From: CAYMSA01 sp964392965
Lineage (GTDB): Bacteria; Actinomycetota; Coriobacteriia; Anaerosomatales; Anaerosomataceae
DNA: 34,365 nucleotides
Direction of reading: 5' to 3'
Assembly: GCA_964392965.1 (NCBI GenBank)
Contig: CAYMSA010000012.1
Span: 1 to 34,365 of the forward strand
Part shown: positions 17,085 through 25,743 of the stretch, piece after piece
Numbering within the stretch: the stretch's first letter is position 1
Layout: the number at the start of each line of letters is the position of its first letter
Position numbers and translations under genes: made by a program
The notes under the pieces: generated by a model
Databases searched by the model: none
What the model was told of the DNA's origin: nothing
The model's input: the letters and a program-made list of their open reading frames with translations, nothing else

Positions 17085-19085
17085 CTACTGGATGCCGAAG
17101 AACGGCAGCACTCGCGCTACGACGCCGCCGAGTATGAGCGCGACCGCCACACCCGCTGCGATGACCACGAGAGAGGTCCGCCAGCCGTGGCGGTTCCAGA
17201 AGATGGCGACCGACGAGACACACGGCAGTGCGATCGCATTCACGAGGACGTAGACGATGAGGTTCGCCTGGGTCATGACGTCGGTCAACTCGGCTCCTGC
17301 GAAGCCCGCTGCGGCAGCCGAGAGCGCCGCGAGCAGCTGTAGCGAAAGCTCCTTTCGGAGCATACCCGCGACGAGCGTCACACCGGCCACCGCCGGCAGG
17401 CCGAGCCAGTCCTCGACGAACGGCTTGAGAGGGATGCTGAGATACGAGAGCCAACCGGTCTCGTAGAGCAGGCCGAGGACCAGGCTACCAATCACGACGA
17501 TGGGCATCGCCACGAACAGGAACTCGCGAAACTGCTCCCAGGCCTTCGCGAAGACCCGACGGATGGCCGGCCGCCGAAAGCCGAACATCTCCATAACGAG
17601 GCCCTCTGAGCGACCGGGTAGCAGCCGCTGCAACGCGATCGCTATCGCTACCCAGCAGAGCATCACCAGGAGGAACACGATAAGGGCGCTCCCCATGCCG
17701 ATGTAGTGGCCGACCGCACCGAGGATGACCGCCGTCCGGGCACTACACGGGATGAAGAGGATGAGCGTGGATGCGATGAGCCGCTCACGCTTGCCGGGGA
17801 GCTGTTCGGCGGCGACAAGCGCCGGCACGTTGCAGCCGGCCGCGGCCACCAAGGGCACGATCGCGCGTCCATGCAGGCCGAGACGGTGCATGACGCGGTC
17901 CGTCAGGAATGCGAGCGAGTTGAGGTATCCCGTGTCCTCGAGCAATCCGAGCAGAAAGTAGAACGTGAGGATGTACGGCAGACCGATGGCAAGACCCGCC
18001 TCGATGCCCGCGTCAAAACCCCACAGGAGTACGCGAGCGACGATGCCCTCTCCCGCAAGGGATGTGATGAGCGCGGTGATAGCCGGTGACGCGAACGAGG
18101 CCCAGGCCGATGAGAAGAGCCCCGCGAGAAACTCGCCCGCGAAGAACAGAAACGCGAAGACAGCCGCCACCGTGAGGACCACGAGTGGCACACCGGTCAC
18201 CGGTGAGGTTGTGAGCGACCACAGGTCAGGCACACGACGACTCTCGCTGCCCGGGCGGGTGACCGCATCGGCGAGCACGCCCGCGAGACCGTGTCGCTCG
18301 CGTGCGATATGGACGGCCGGTTCCTCGTCGAAGCGCGACTTCACTGCCGCCTGCACGTCCGCCGCCGTCGAGCGCACGCGGTCGTTGGCGCGTTCGAAAG
18401 GCTCCTCATGGCCTGCGATCATGGCCAGCGTCGTGGCACGGGCCGCTTCGGCCGACATGGACTCCGTCTCCTGCCATGCGGTCACGAGCGGCTGGATGAG
18501 CGCCTCCAGGTCCTGGCCGTAGCCCAGGGGTGTCGGCGCCGGTCTCACGGCCGCATCGAACGCGGCGTCGACGAGGTCCATGATTCCCACGCCCCGCGTG
18601 GCGACCGTCGTCACGACCTTCACGCCGAGTCGCTGTGAAAGCGCACTCGCATCGATCAGGACGCCCGCACGACGTGCCTCGTCGGCCAGATTCAATGCCA
18701 CAACGACGCGGTGGCCGAGATCGATAGCCTCGAGGACCAGATAGAGGTTGCGAGCGAGTGCCAGGGGGTCGACGACCATCACGAGGACGTCGGGTACGAG
18801 ATCCGCGAGGGCGCGGCGGACCACCCACTCGTCCTCCTCGGCACCCGCGATCGCGTAGGTCCCGGGCAGGTCGATGACGCCGACCCTGCGCACGCCAGCG
18901 CGTGCGGTGGCGCTCAGAACCTCGCGCGTGGTGCCGGGATAGTGCGCCGTCGAGACGCCGAGGCCGGTGAGTGCGTTGAAGATCGTCGACTTCCCGACGT
19001 TGGGATTGCCGACGAGTGCGACGACGACCTCACCCTCGGGGCGCTCGACACGAGCGTTCGCATCCCGGCTGCGGGCACTGCTCAC
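17085..19085 (-). CDS. feoB: Ferrous iron transporter FeoB
   Basis: A 666-residue inner-membrane Fe(II) transporter with a cytosolic N-terminal G domain. G1 is GNPNVGKS (26-33), the switch region is YPGTTRE, G3 is DLPG (72-75) and G4 appears as NLAD. The membrane part has many hydrophobic helices and two Gate motifs with their cysteines, AAGCNVPALV and FIPCSARTAV. Length is within the family range. The GTG start at 19085 overlaps the dtxR stop by four bases (GTGA). No separate feoA gene is present; a FeoA/SH3-like domain is at the C terminus of the regulator. Confidence 0.97.
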   Translation of the reverse strand: MSSARSRDANARVERPEGEVVVALVGNPNVGKSTIFNALTGLGVSTAHYPGTTREVLSATARAGVRRVGVIDLPGTYAIAGAEEDEWVVRRALADLVPDVLVMVVDPLALARNLYLVLEAIDLGHRVVVALNLADEARRAGVLIDASALSQRLGVKVVTTVATRGVGIMDLVDAAFDAAVRPAPTPLGYGQDLEALIQPLVTAWQETESMSAEAARATTLAMIAGHEEPFERANDRVRSTAADVQAAVKSRFDEEPAVHIARERHGLAGVLADAVTRPGSESRRVPDLWSLTTSPVTGVPLVVLTVAAVFAFLFFAGEFLAGLFSSAWASFASPAITALITSLAGEGIVARVLLWGFDAGIEAGLAIGLPYILTFYFLLGLLEDTGYLNSLAFLTDRVMHRLGLHGRAIVPLVAAAGCNVPALVAAEQLPGKRERLIASTLILFIPCSARTAVILGAVGHYIGMGSALIVFLLVMLCWVAIAIALQRLLPGRSEGLVMEMFGFRRPAIRRVFAKAWEQFREFLFVAMPIVVIGSLVLGLLYETGWLSYLSIPLKPFVEDWLGLPAVAGVTLVAGMLRKELSLQLLAALSAAAAGFAGAELTDVMTQANLIVYVLVNAIALPCVSSVAIFWNRHGWRTSLVVIAAGVAVALILGGVVARVLPFFGIQ

Positions 19086-19762
19086 CCGCGGCCCCCGCGA
19101 TGGTGACGGTGCACGCCAGGTGCGCCGACGACGATCTTTTTCGCGATGTCACGGCCGAGCGCATACCGTGCATCGCCGACCTCGACCAGCAGCGGTCCTT
19201 TGAAGGGTGCGATGTCACACACACGCACTCTCGTCCCCGGAAACATGCCGAGCGATGACAGGTACGAGAGCAGCGCGCCGCTCTCGTCGTCGATACGGAC
19301 GACCTCGGCCTCCTCTCCGGTGCCCATCTGACAGAGCGGGACGCCGGTCTGGGGCGCTATCGTGCCATCGGCCGAGGGTATCGGGTGGCCGTGGGGGCAG
19401 ACAGCGGGATTGTCCATGAACTCCTCGAGTGCACGCTGTACCCGCGGCGAAAGGGCGTGCTCAAGCTGGCATGCCTCCTCATGGACCTCGTCCCAGGCCA
19501 GACCGAGGACGTCCACGAGAAAACGTTCCGCGAGACGGTGGCGCCGTACGATATCGAGTGCGGCCTGTCGGCCCTCGATCGTCAGGGCGACTCCTCCGTC
19601 AGGGCGTTCGACGTAACCTGCAGCCTCAAGTCGTTTGAGTGTGGCCGTGACCGTAGGACCGGAGACGGACATCGCCTCCGCAAGCTGTGCGGGACGCACT
19701 TCGCCGTGTTCACTCAGCTTGTATATAGACTCGAGGTACTCGTCCATGGTCGCGCTCGGCAT
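19082..19762 (-). CDS. DtxR/IdeR-family iron-dependent regulator
   Basis: A 226-residue repressor: a winged helix-turn-helix (about residues 5-65, with QLAEAMSVSGPTVTATLKRL), a dimerisation and metal-binding domain, and a C-terminal FeoA/SH3-like domain (SLGMFPGTRVRVCDIAPF). Metal ligands visible include ExxH in CQLEHAL and the segment CPHGHPIP. The cysteine in the latter is typical of iron-sensing DtxR/IdeR rather than manganese-sensing MntR. A histidine-rich tail (HRHH) ends the protein. ATG 19762 follows GAGGAGGG. It is translationally coupled to feoB, so it probably represses its own operon when iron is sufficient; that is inferred. Confidence 0.92.
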   Translation of the reverse strand: MPSATMDEYLESIYKLSEHGEVRPAQLAEAMSVSGPTVTATLKRLEAAGYVERPDGGVALTIEGRQAALDIVRRHRLAERFLVDVLGLAWDEVHEEACQLEHALSPRVQRALEEFMDNPAVCPHGHPIPSADGTIAPQTGVPLCQMGTGEEAEVVRIDDESGALLSYLSSLGMFPGTRVRVCDIAPFKGPLLVEVGDARYALGRDIAKKIVVGAPGVHRHHRGGRG

Positions 19763-19823
19763 GAGCCCTCCTCGGGACGCGGGATGCACGGTGTCACGCA
19801 CGCAGCCCCTGCGCGCGATGCGA

Positions 19824-19854
19824 TTAGTATACGCTAAGAGTGCCGCGATACCAG
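19824..19854 (-). promoter_or_regulatory. Candidate dtxR-feoB promoter with overlapping operator
   Basis: TATACT (19831-19826) on the minus strand is a good -10; CTGGTA (19854-19849), 17 bases upstream, is a weak -35. The -10 lies inside the inverted repeat TTAG-N6-CTAA (19824-19837), which resembles the arms of DtxR/IdeR boxes (TTAGGnnAnnCTAA-like). The placement suits repression by iron-loaded regulator. The rest of the 225-base spacer between dtxR and queD showed no gene and no convincing terminator. Confidence 0.5.
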
Positions 19855-19987
19855 GGCTTGACTTCTGCCCGGCGCCTCGCAGCCGTCATCGGGTGCCGAT
19901 AGGAAGCCCCGGCCGTGGTGAGGGCGTATCGGGTCAGGCGCGCTCGATCACCGCTCGGCCTGGCATGATATCACCCGGCTCAGCGGG

Positions 19988-20359
19988 CTACTCCCCCGGG
20001 CGATAGGTGATGCGCGCCACAGGTGACTCCCAAACAGACACCTCGACCACGCGTACCGCTTCACCTACGCGAGCGGAGAGTTCCTCGAAGAGGAACCGGG
20101 AGAGGTTCTCGGCGGTCGCATTCATCGTGTCGAACGGCGGGACCTCGTTGAGGTACGCATGGTCGAGAGGCTCGATCACGGTCGCCAGGTCGAGCTTCAG
20201 CTGCTTGAAGTCGTAGACGATGCCCACCTCATCGAGCTTCGAGCCCCGGACGACCACCTCCACGTCCCACGTGTGTCCATGGAGCCGGTGACACTCGCCC
20301 GGGTAGCCTACAAGTGCATGCGCGGCATCGAAGTGCCCGCGGATCATGAGTTCGTACAT
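19988..20359 (-). CDS. queD: 6-carboxy-5,6,7,8-tetrahydropterin synthase
   Basis: A 123-residue enzyme of the PTPS fold that converts dihydroneopterin triphosphate to 6-carboxytetrahydropterin, the first committed step to the 7-deazaguanine core of queuosine. Zinc-binding histidines lie in HFDAAHAL and HRLHGH. The catalytic cysteine is in CxxxHGH (Cys 23 to His 29), the signature that favours QueD over mammalian-type PTPS, followed by YDFKQLK, DHAYLN and ATAENLS. ATG 20359 follows a GAGAGG site. It closes the operon with rnhA; no other que genes are in the window. Confidence 0.93.
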   Translation of the reverse strand: MYELMIRGHFDAAHALVGYPGECHRLHGHTWDVEVVVRGSKLDEVGIVYDFKQLKLDLATVIEPLDHAYLNEVPPFDTMNATAENLSRFLFEELSARVGEAVRVVEVSVWESPVARITYRPGE

Positions 20360-20375
20360 GTGTCCTCTCCCGTCT

Positions 20376-20846
20376 TCACTCGAAGAGCCTGCCGGTTGCG
20401 CCACCGGTGGGTTGTGGTGGCTCGGGGGCATCGCCGACTGTCGTACCCAGGTCCATCGCCTCGTTGGCGAGCGCGTCGGCGGCGGCGTTCTGTGCTCGGC
20501 GGACGTGTTCGAACTCGATGGCGTCGAAGCGCCGTCGAAGCGTCTGCGCCTGCACGAAGAGCGGCTTGAGCCCCTCGTTCTTGACCCGGTACTCCCCGCG
20601 GAGCTGCTTGACGACCAATTCGCTGTCCGCACGCATGACGGCCCGTCGGGCACCGAGTGCGAGCGCAGCGCGCATCCCCCACAGGAGCGCCTCATACTCC
20701 GCGATGTTGTTCGTCGTGTGCCCGAGGAACGCACCGCCACTCGCCACGATCGTACCGTCGGGGGCGGCGACCACGACGCCCACGCCACCCGGGCCCGGGT
20801 TGCCGCGTGATCCGCCGTCGGTGTTGATCCGCCAGACGTCATCCAT
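20376..20846 (-). CDS. rnhA: Ribonuclease HI-like protein
   Basis: A 156-residue protein of the RNase HI fold, which cleaves the RNA strand of RNA-DNA hybrids. It starts with NTDGGSRGNPGPGG, carrying the first catalytic Asp. The catalytic Glu is in NNIAEYEALLWGM, the next Asp in RADSELVVKQL, and a fourth acidic residue in NAAADALANEAMD. About 20 residues rich in Pro and Gly follow the domain. It overlaps the preceding zinc ribbon gene by 8 bases. This is the short bacterial/archaeal RNase HI type without a hybrid-binding domain. Confidence 0.93.
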   Translation of the reverse strand: MDDVWRINTDGGSRGNPGPGGVGVVVAAPDGTIVASGGAFLGHTTNNIAEYEALLWGMRAALALGARRAVMRADSELVVKQLRGEYRVKNEGLKPLFVQAQTLRRRFDAIEFEHVRRAQNAAADALANEAMDLGTTVGDAPEPPQPTGGATGRLFE

Positions 20847-21561
20847 CGGTGCGCCTCACGATGAGTATCCGATGACAGTTGGGGCACTCGGCGATAGGCG
20901 GTCCGGCCGAAAGTGCCTGCGCCTGACCAGAGGGGATCTGTGTACGACAGGCACTGCACAGCGAGCCATCGAAGACCCCCACCGCGATGCCATGCTTTGA
21001 GGCCCTGACAGACTCGTAACGATCGATCAGGTGCGGGCCGAGCTGTGCGGCGAGCTTCGCCCGCGCGGCGTTCAGCCGGGCCACGTCCATCTGCAGGGCA
21101 CCGCCCTTCTCCTTGTAGACCTCGATGAGCTCGGCTTCGCGGCGAGCGCCCTCTTCGAGTGTGGCGTCGATCTTCGCGAGCTGCGCGCGGGCCTCGTCCG
21201 CCTTCTCCATCAGGTCGAGCGCCTGGCGCTCGACCGCGTCCTTCCTGCGTCCGAGCGAATCGAGTGCGCGTGTGAGCGTCTGAAGCTCCTTGGCATTCGC
21301 CACTTCACCGGAGAGCACCTTCGCTTGCTCGGCGTCGATCTTCTCGTGAAGGGACGCGGCCTCGTCCTCGGCCTGTTTCACTGCGGCGTCCGCACGGTGT
21401 ACCTGCGCGTCGGCCTTCTCTCTGATCGCCGCGATCTCCCTGATTCGCTGGCGCAGCTTGAGAATGGTCGTCTTCTCGGGCAGCTCATCGAGACTCTTCT
21501 GCGCACGTGCGATCGCAAGATCCCGTTCCATGAGCTCTATCAGGAGTTCACCTTCACTCAT
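20839..21561 (-). CDS. Coiled-coil protein with C-terminal C4 zinc ribbon (DUF164 family)
   Basis: A 240-residue protein. About residues 1-180 are heptad-rich and charged, predicting a long antiparallel coiled coil, and the C terminus is a zinc ribbon with CSAC and CPNC pairs (zf-RING_7 type). Homologues are frequently next to nif3-like and RNase H genes in actinobacteria. Members have been proposed to act in secretion, translation or nucleic acid binding, and the function here is not known. ATG 21561 follows GGAGGTG and overlaps the nif3 stop by 8 bases. Confidence 0.9.
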   Translation of the reverse strand: MSEGELLIELMERDLAIARAQKSLDELPEKTTILKLRQRIREIAAIREKADAQVHRADAAVKQAEDEAASLHEKIDAEQAKVLSGEVANAKELQTLTRALDSLGRRKDAVERQALDLMEKADEARAQLAKIDATLEEGARREAELIEVYKEKGGALQMDVARLNAARAKLAAQLGPHLIDRYESVRASKHGIAVGVFDGSLCSACRTQIPSGQAQALSAGPPIAECPNCHRILIVRRTDG

Positions 21562-22390
21562 CGCGCACCTCCACGGTGTCAGCAGCCGATGTCGGCTGTT
21601 CGAGATGCACCGGTACGTCGTCCGGGAGCGAGCGTCTCACCAGATCGGCGAGTACCCCCACGATGGGCCACTCGGAGACGTCGTGCCCGAGCTCGATGAT
21701 GGACAGCCCACGCGCCGTGGCCGCAATCGCGTCATGATACCGCACCTCGCCGGTGACATAGACGTCCGCCACCGCCAGCGCTGCCTCGATCAGCGAACCC
21801 CCGGAACCGTTGGCGACCGCCACCGTGCGCACCTGCCGTCCCGCCTCACCCCAGATGCGGACACCGCTGCCGAGGACCGTCGCCGCATGTCGCGCGAGCT
21901 CTGCGACCGTTCCGCCTGCCTTCCATCGGGCGACTGTTCCGAGACGGGCCTCTGGCCGCGCGGGATCGACGGGCGCGGGCTCCAGAGGCGCCCCGGGTTC
22001 GAGTCCCAACCGGAAGGCGAGCGCCGACGCGCCGTCCGGATGCCGGTCGAGGTTCGTGTGCATCGCGATCACGCTCACAGCGGAGGTGATCGCGGCCGTC
22101 AGGGTTCCCTCGGGACCCGGCCCTGGCACGATGCGCTCGGGTGTCTCGAGAAACGGCGGATGATGAGTCACCAGTGCATTCGCTCCCAGCGAGCGTGCAC
22201 GGACGCACGCCTCGGCGGTGGCATCGAGCGTGACGAAGACGCCTGTCACCGCAGCTGCGGGATCACCGACAACGAGGCCCACGCGGTCCCACGACTCGGC
22301 CCACGCGTTCGGGGCTTCGGCGAGCAACGCACGCTCGAGGGCACTCACAACGAGAGCGGCGGACGGACTGGAGGAACGATCACAGTGCAT
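21554..22390 (-). CDS. Nif3-like dinuclear metal centre protein (YqfO/GTP cyclohydrolase I type 2 family)
   Basis: A 278-residue member of the Nif3 family, toroidal hexamers with a dinuclear metal site. Metal ligands are seen in THHPPFL, HTNLDRHPDG and GHDVSEW. The start SWDRVGLVVGD is characteristic. Family members are annotated as GTP cyclohydrolase type 2, but the physiological reaction is unsettled. ATG 22390 follows GGAGGTG and overlaps the upstream PHP gene by 11 bases. The longer open frame upstream lies inside that gene and is discarded. Confidence 0.92.
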   Translation of the reverse strand: MHCDRSSSPSAALVVSALERALLAEAPNAWAESWDRVGLVVGDPAAAVTGVFVTLDATAEACVRARSLGANALVTHHPPFLETPERIVPGPGPEGTLTAAITSAVSVIAMHTNLDRHPDGASALAFRLGLEPGAPLEPAPVDPARPEARLGTVARWKAGGTVAELARHAATVLGSGVRIWGEAGRQVRTVAVANGSGGSLIEAALAVADVYVTGEVRYHDAIAATARGLSIIELGHDVSEWPIVGVLADLVRRSLPDDVPVHLEQPTSAADTVEVRDE

Positions 22391-23210
22391 CGATGGGCAC
22401 CTCCTCGCGAATCCGCTGCCGAAAGACGGATACCGAACGGTAGCCGGCCTCGCGTGCGGCGGCGACCGCCACGTCCAGCCCCACGCCGACCTCCGTGGGG
22501 GCGTGAGCATCGGAACCGATCGTCACGGGGACACCGGCCGCGCGCAGTTCGTTCAAGAAACCGGGCGAAGGATACACCTCGGCGCAGGGCTTGCGCAGTC
22601 CTGCCGAGTTGATCTCCACCACGACCCCCGCCTCCGCGAATGCCGCTGCCGCCTCGCGATAGAGTTGCGGCGCACGACCCGCAGGCGCCCGGGTGAACTT
22701 CTTCACGAGGTCGGCATGGGCGATGACGTCCACGATACCGGCCGACGCGACTGCTATCACATCGGTGAAATAGCGGTCCCAGAGGTCTTCTATGCGCCAC
22801 TCGTCGTACCGTTCGGTGCGGGCTGGGTCGTCGAAGGCCCAGTCGTCGATGAAGTGCACGGATCCGAGAACGAGGTCGAGGTCTGCGTTCTCGAGCTGCG
22901 ACACGGTCTCTCGTGCGCCCGGCATGCTCAACACATCAAGATCGACCTCGACGCCGAGCAGGACTTCGACGCCGAGTTCTTCGCCGAGCGCGACAGCGTC
23001 CCGCACTTCGGCCAGGTACTCGGGAAGCTCTTCAGAGGGCATCGCGTAGGCTGTGGCACCCGGTATCCGATCTGTAAGCCCGCGGTTGAGCGGAAGATGT
23101 TCGGTGAAGGCCATCGTCCTGATATCGCGAGCGACTGCGGCACGCACGTACTCATCGACCGTGCCCACCGCATGGCGGCAGCGCCACGTGTGGATGTGCA
23201 TATCGATCAA
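22380..23210 (-). CDS. PHP-domain phosphatase, histidinol-phosphatase-like
   Basis: A 276-residue polymerase-and-histidinol-phosphatase (PHP) domain protein with a trinuclear metal site: DMHIHTWRCRHA, FTEHLPL, GVEVD, GSVHF, AHADLVKKF and GSDAHAP. It resembles HisK-type histidinol phosphatase, the penultimate step of histidine synthesis, but no his genes are nearby, so another phosphoester substrate is possible. A TTG at 23210 is preferred as start, because AGGAG lies seven bases upstream and it gives the usual MIDxHxH beginning; ATG 23201 is the alternative. It is the first gene of the operon ending in queD. A TACTAT at 23243-23238 could be its -10. Confidence 0.85.
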   Translation of the reverse strand: MIDMHIHTWRCRHAVGTVDEYVRAAVARDIRTMAFTEHLPLNRGLTDRIPGATAYAMPSEELPEYLAEVRDAVALGEELGVEVLLGVEVDLDVLSMPGARETVSQLENADLDLVLGSVHFIDDWAFDDPARTERYDEWRIEDLWDRYFTDVIAVASAGIVDVIAHADLVKKFTRAPAGRAPQLYREAAAAFAEAGVVVEINSAGLRKPCAEVYPSPGFLNELRAAGVPVTIGSDAHAPTEVGVGLDVAVAAAREAGYRSVSVFRQRIREEVPIDAL

Positions 23211-23282
23211 GGAGCCGCTCCTCTCGCCCGGGAGACCATAGTAGCGTACCCGCCCCTTGACTGTGGGAGCGCCGGACGCGAC

Positions 23283-23324
23283 GAACCCGCGCATCCACCG
23301 GGATACGCGGGTTCTCAGCCTCAG
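23283..23324 (-). terminator. Stem-loop after ribH, probable terminator
   Basis: GAACCCGCG (23283-23291) and CGCGGGTTC (23316-23324) form a perfect 9-base stem. After one mismatch it is extended by ATCC/GGAT around the loop ACCG. It lies 40 bases beyond the ribH stop on the minus strand. There is no U-tract, so termination would be imperfect or factor-assisted; it may instead protect the rib mRNA end. Confidence 0.55.
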
Positions 23325-23363
23325 GTGAACCCGGGTGCCCCCAGGGTGACCGGGCCATGCAGA

Positions 23364-23834
23364 TCAGGCGGTGGTGAGGCCTCGCATCACCTTCGCCGTC
23401 TCGATGCCGGCGAGCGCCGCATCCCAGCCCTTGTTGCCCATCTTCGTGCCGGCACGCTCCACGGCCTGCTCGATAGTGTCGGCGGTGATGACGCCGAACA
23501 TGACCGGCACACCGCTGTCGAGCGAGACCTTCGCCACGCCTTTCGACACCTCGGCTGCCACGTATTCGAAGTGTGGTGTCCCTCCACGGATGACGACTCC
23601 GAGCACGAGCACGACGTCGTACCTCCCGCTATCGGCCATGGTCTTGGCGACGAGCGGTAGCTCGAATGCGCCGGGAACCCAGGCGACGTCCACGTCGTCC
23701 TCGGCTACACCATGGCGGGTGAGCGCGTCCAGTGCGCCGGAGAGGAGACGCGACGACAGGAGCTCGTTGAAGCGGCTGATGCAGATGCCGAAGCGCAGAC
23801 CGCTTCCGATCAGATCACCTTCGTAGATGGTCAT
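23364..23834 (-). CDS. ribH: 6,7-dimethyl-8-ribityllumazine synthase
   Basis: A 156-residue subunit of lumazine synthase, which condenses 5-amino-6-ribitylaminouracil with dihydroxybutanone phosphate; it forms pentamers or 60-mers. Motifs are ISRFNELLSSRLLSGA, VPGAFELPLVAK, LGVVIRGGTPHFEYV with the catalytic His, and GVITADTIEQA. The ATG at 23834, five bases after GGGAG, is preferred to the GTG at 23849. It is the last gene of ribD-ribE-ribBA-ribH. Confidence 0.97.
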   Translation of the reverse strand: MTIYEGDLIGSGLRFGICISRFNELLSSRLLSGALDALTRHGVAEDDVDVAWVPGAFELPLVAKTMADSGRYDVVLVLGVVIRGGTPHFEYVAAEVSKGVAKVSLDSGVPVMFGVITADTIEQAVERAGTKMGNKGWDAALAGIETAKVMRGLTTA

Positions 23835-23845
23835 GGTGACTCCCT

Positions 23846-25069
23846 TCACTCTTCGTCATCGGCAAGGTCGAGCAGATGGCCGAGCTTGTCACGCTTGGTC
23901 TTCAGGTACCGGTTGTTGTGCGAGCAACAGCCCGCCTGGAGCGGCACCTGTTCCGTCACGGTCAGACCGTAGCCTTCCAGTCCGATGATCTTCTTGGGGT
24001 TGTTGGTGAGCAGACGCACCGACGTGAGGCCGAGGTCGGCGAGAATCTGTGCGCCGATGCCGTAGTCGCGCAGGTCCGCCGGGAAGCCGAGCGCCTCGTT
24101 GGCCTCGACGGTATCGGCGCCCTCTTCCTGGAGCTTGTAGGCGAGCATCTTGTTGGCGAGACCGATGCCGCGACCCTCGTGGCCGGACATGTACAGCACC
24201 ACTCCCCTGCCGGCCTCCTGTACACGCCGGAGCGCCTCGGTGAGCTGCTCACCGCAGTCGCAGCGCAGCGAGTGGAAGACATCTCCCGTGAGACATTCCG
24301 AGTGCACGCGTACCAGGACGTCGGAGGCTCCCTTGACGTCACCGGCGACCAGCGCCACGTGTGTGATTCCGTCGAGCAGCGAGCGATACGCGTATGCGGT
24401 GAACTCGCCGAACGCCGTAGGCATCTTGACGACGGTGATCCGTTCGACCAGGTGCTCGGTGCGGCGGCGGTACCGGATGAGCTCCTCGACCGTGATCATC
24501 TTGAGGCCGTGTTCGGCGGCGACCTGTTCCAGCTCCGGTCGACGGGCCATCGTGCCGTCCGGGTTCATGATCTCGCAGATGGTACCCGCGGGGTAGAGTC
24601 CGGCCATACGTGCCAGGTCGACAGCCGCCTCGGTGTGACCGGCGCGCTCGAGCACGCCACCGGGGCGGGCCCTCAGCGGGAACACATGACCGGGGCGCGA
24701 GATGTCCTCGGGGCGGGCCGTGGGGTCGATGGCCGTCTGAACGGTCACGGCGCGATCGGCTGCGCTGATACCCGTGGTGATCTTGCCCTTGGCGCCGATG
24801 GAGACCTGGAACGCGGTTCCCTGCTCCGAGGTGTTGTCCGAGGTCATCGGGCCGATCTGCAGTTCATCGAGGCGCTCGCCTGTCATCGGCAGACAGATGA
24901 GACCGCGGCCGTGCATGGCCATGAAGTTGATGGATTCGGGCGTGACCCGCTCCGCCGCCATGACGAAGTCGCCCTCGTTCTCGCGATCCTCGTCGTCGAC
25001 GACGATCACCATCCGGCCCGCGGCGAGCTCCTCCAGGGCCTCTTCGATCGTTGCGAATACTCCGCTCAT
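23846..25069 (-). CDS. ribBA: Bifunctional 3,4-dihydroxy-2-butanone-4-phosphate synthase / GTP cyclohydrolase II
   Basis: A 407-residue fusion making both riboflavin precursors. The RibB half (about 1-205) has DDEDRENEGDFVMAAE and the acidic/His residues RARPGGVLERAGHTEAAVD (phosphate and Mg2+ site). The RibA half has the zinc site VHSECLTGDVFHSLRCDCG (cysteines in the C-x10-C-x-C pattern), GHEGRGIGL and LLTNNPKKI. ATG 25069 overlaps the ribE stop as ATGA, with GGAAGGA seven bases upstream. Confidence 0.97.
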   Translation of the reverse strand: MSGVFATIEEALEELAAGRMVIVVDDEDRENEGDFVMAAERVTPESINFMAMHGRGLICLPMTGERLDELQIGPMTSDNTSEQGTAFQVSIGAKGKITTGISAADRAVTVQTAIDPTARPEDISRPGHVFPLRARPGGVLERAGHTEAAVDLARMAGLYPAGTICEIMNPDGTMARRPELEQVAAEHGLKMITVEELIRYRRRTEHLVERITVVKMPTAFGEFTAYAYRSLLDGITHVALVAGDVKGASDVLVRVHSECLTGDVFHSLRCDCGEQLTEALRRVQEAGRGVVLYMSGHEGRGIGLANKMLAYKLQEEGADTVEANEALGFPADLRDYGIGAQILADLGLTSVRLLTNNPKKIIGLEGYGLTVTEQVPLQAGCCSHNNRYLKTKRDKLGHLLDLADDEE

Positions 25070-25743
25070 CGTCCGGTCCTTCCGTCGTCCCCGAACTCCC
25101 TCAGGAGTTCGCCCAGTCCTTTCCGTTCGGCAGTGGGCGCGCTGGTCGCACCCGTGTACCCGCCGATGAAGCGCTCCACGTACTTCGCCAGGATGTCCCC
25201 TTCGAGGTTCACTGGCGCTCCGATGGGCTTCTCGCGCAGCGTCGTCGACGCCTCCGTCTGCGGGATGACGGCCGTCGTGAACCCGGTTGCGCCAAGCTTC
25301 GCTATCGTGAGCGAGATCCCGTCGACGGCGATCGATCCCTTCTCGACGACATACCGCATGACCTCGGAGGGCGCGTGGAACTGATAGACGGTGAAGTCGC
25401 CCGTAGGCTGCCGGAGCTCCAGGCGGCCCACCCCGTCGATGTGGCCGGAGACGATATGCCCGCCGAGGCGATCGGAGAGGCGGAGCGCCCGTTCGAGGTT
25501 CACCTTCATGCCCTGGCGCAGACCACCGAGCGTGCTGCGGTCGAGCGTCTCAGGACTCACGTCGGCAAGGAAGGCACCGCGCACGAACTTGACGACCGTC
25601 AGGCAGACGCCGTCCACCGCGATTGAGTCGCCGATGGCCATGTCACGGCCGAACTCGGGTGCGTACACTTCGAGGCGCATACCGCCACCGCCACGCTCGG
25701 CACGCGTGATCACCCCTTCGCATTCGATGAGACCGGTGAACAT
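25066..25743 (-). CDS. ribE: Riboflavin synthase
   Basis: A 225-residue enzyme dismutating two lumazines to riboflavin plus the ribityl pyrimidine. It opens with the characteristic MFTGLIE and consists of two related barrels; VDGVCLTVV in the first and VDGISLTIA in the second are the matching repeats, with HIVSGHIDG between. ATG 25743 shares one base with the ribD stop (TGATG); GTG 25746 is possible but would add one residue to the conserved N terminus. The C-terminal ~20 residues are variable. Confidence 0.96.
   Translation of the reverse strand: MFTGLIECEGVITRAERGGGGMRLEVYAPEFGRDMAIGDSIAVDGVCLTVVKFVRGAFLADVSPETLDRSTLGGLRQGMKVNLERALRLSDRLGGHIVSGHIDGVGRLELRQPTGDFTVYQFHAPSEVMRYVVEKGSIAVDGISLTIAKLGATGFTTAVIPQTEASTTLREKPIGAPVNLEGDILAKYVERFIGGYTGATSAPTAERKGLGELLREFGDDGRTGR

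Noticed and set aside
19858..19863. TTGACT as a -35 for a plus-strand promoter
   Set aside because: No -10-like sequence at suitable spacing and no plus-strand gene downstream.
19930..19987. Terminator after queD
   Set aside because: Only a 4-5 base stem (CCCG/CGGG) with no T-run was found.
23876..25384. 502-codon plus-strand open frame opposite ribBA and ribE
   Set aside because: Antisense shadow of securely identified enzymes; no domain resemblance.
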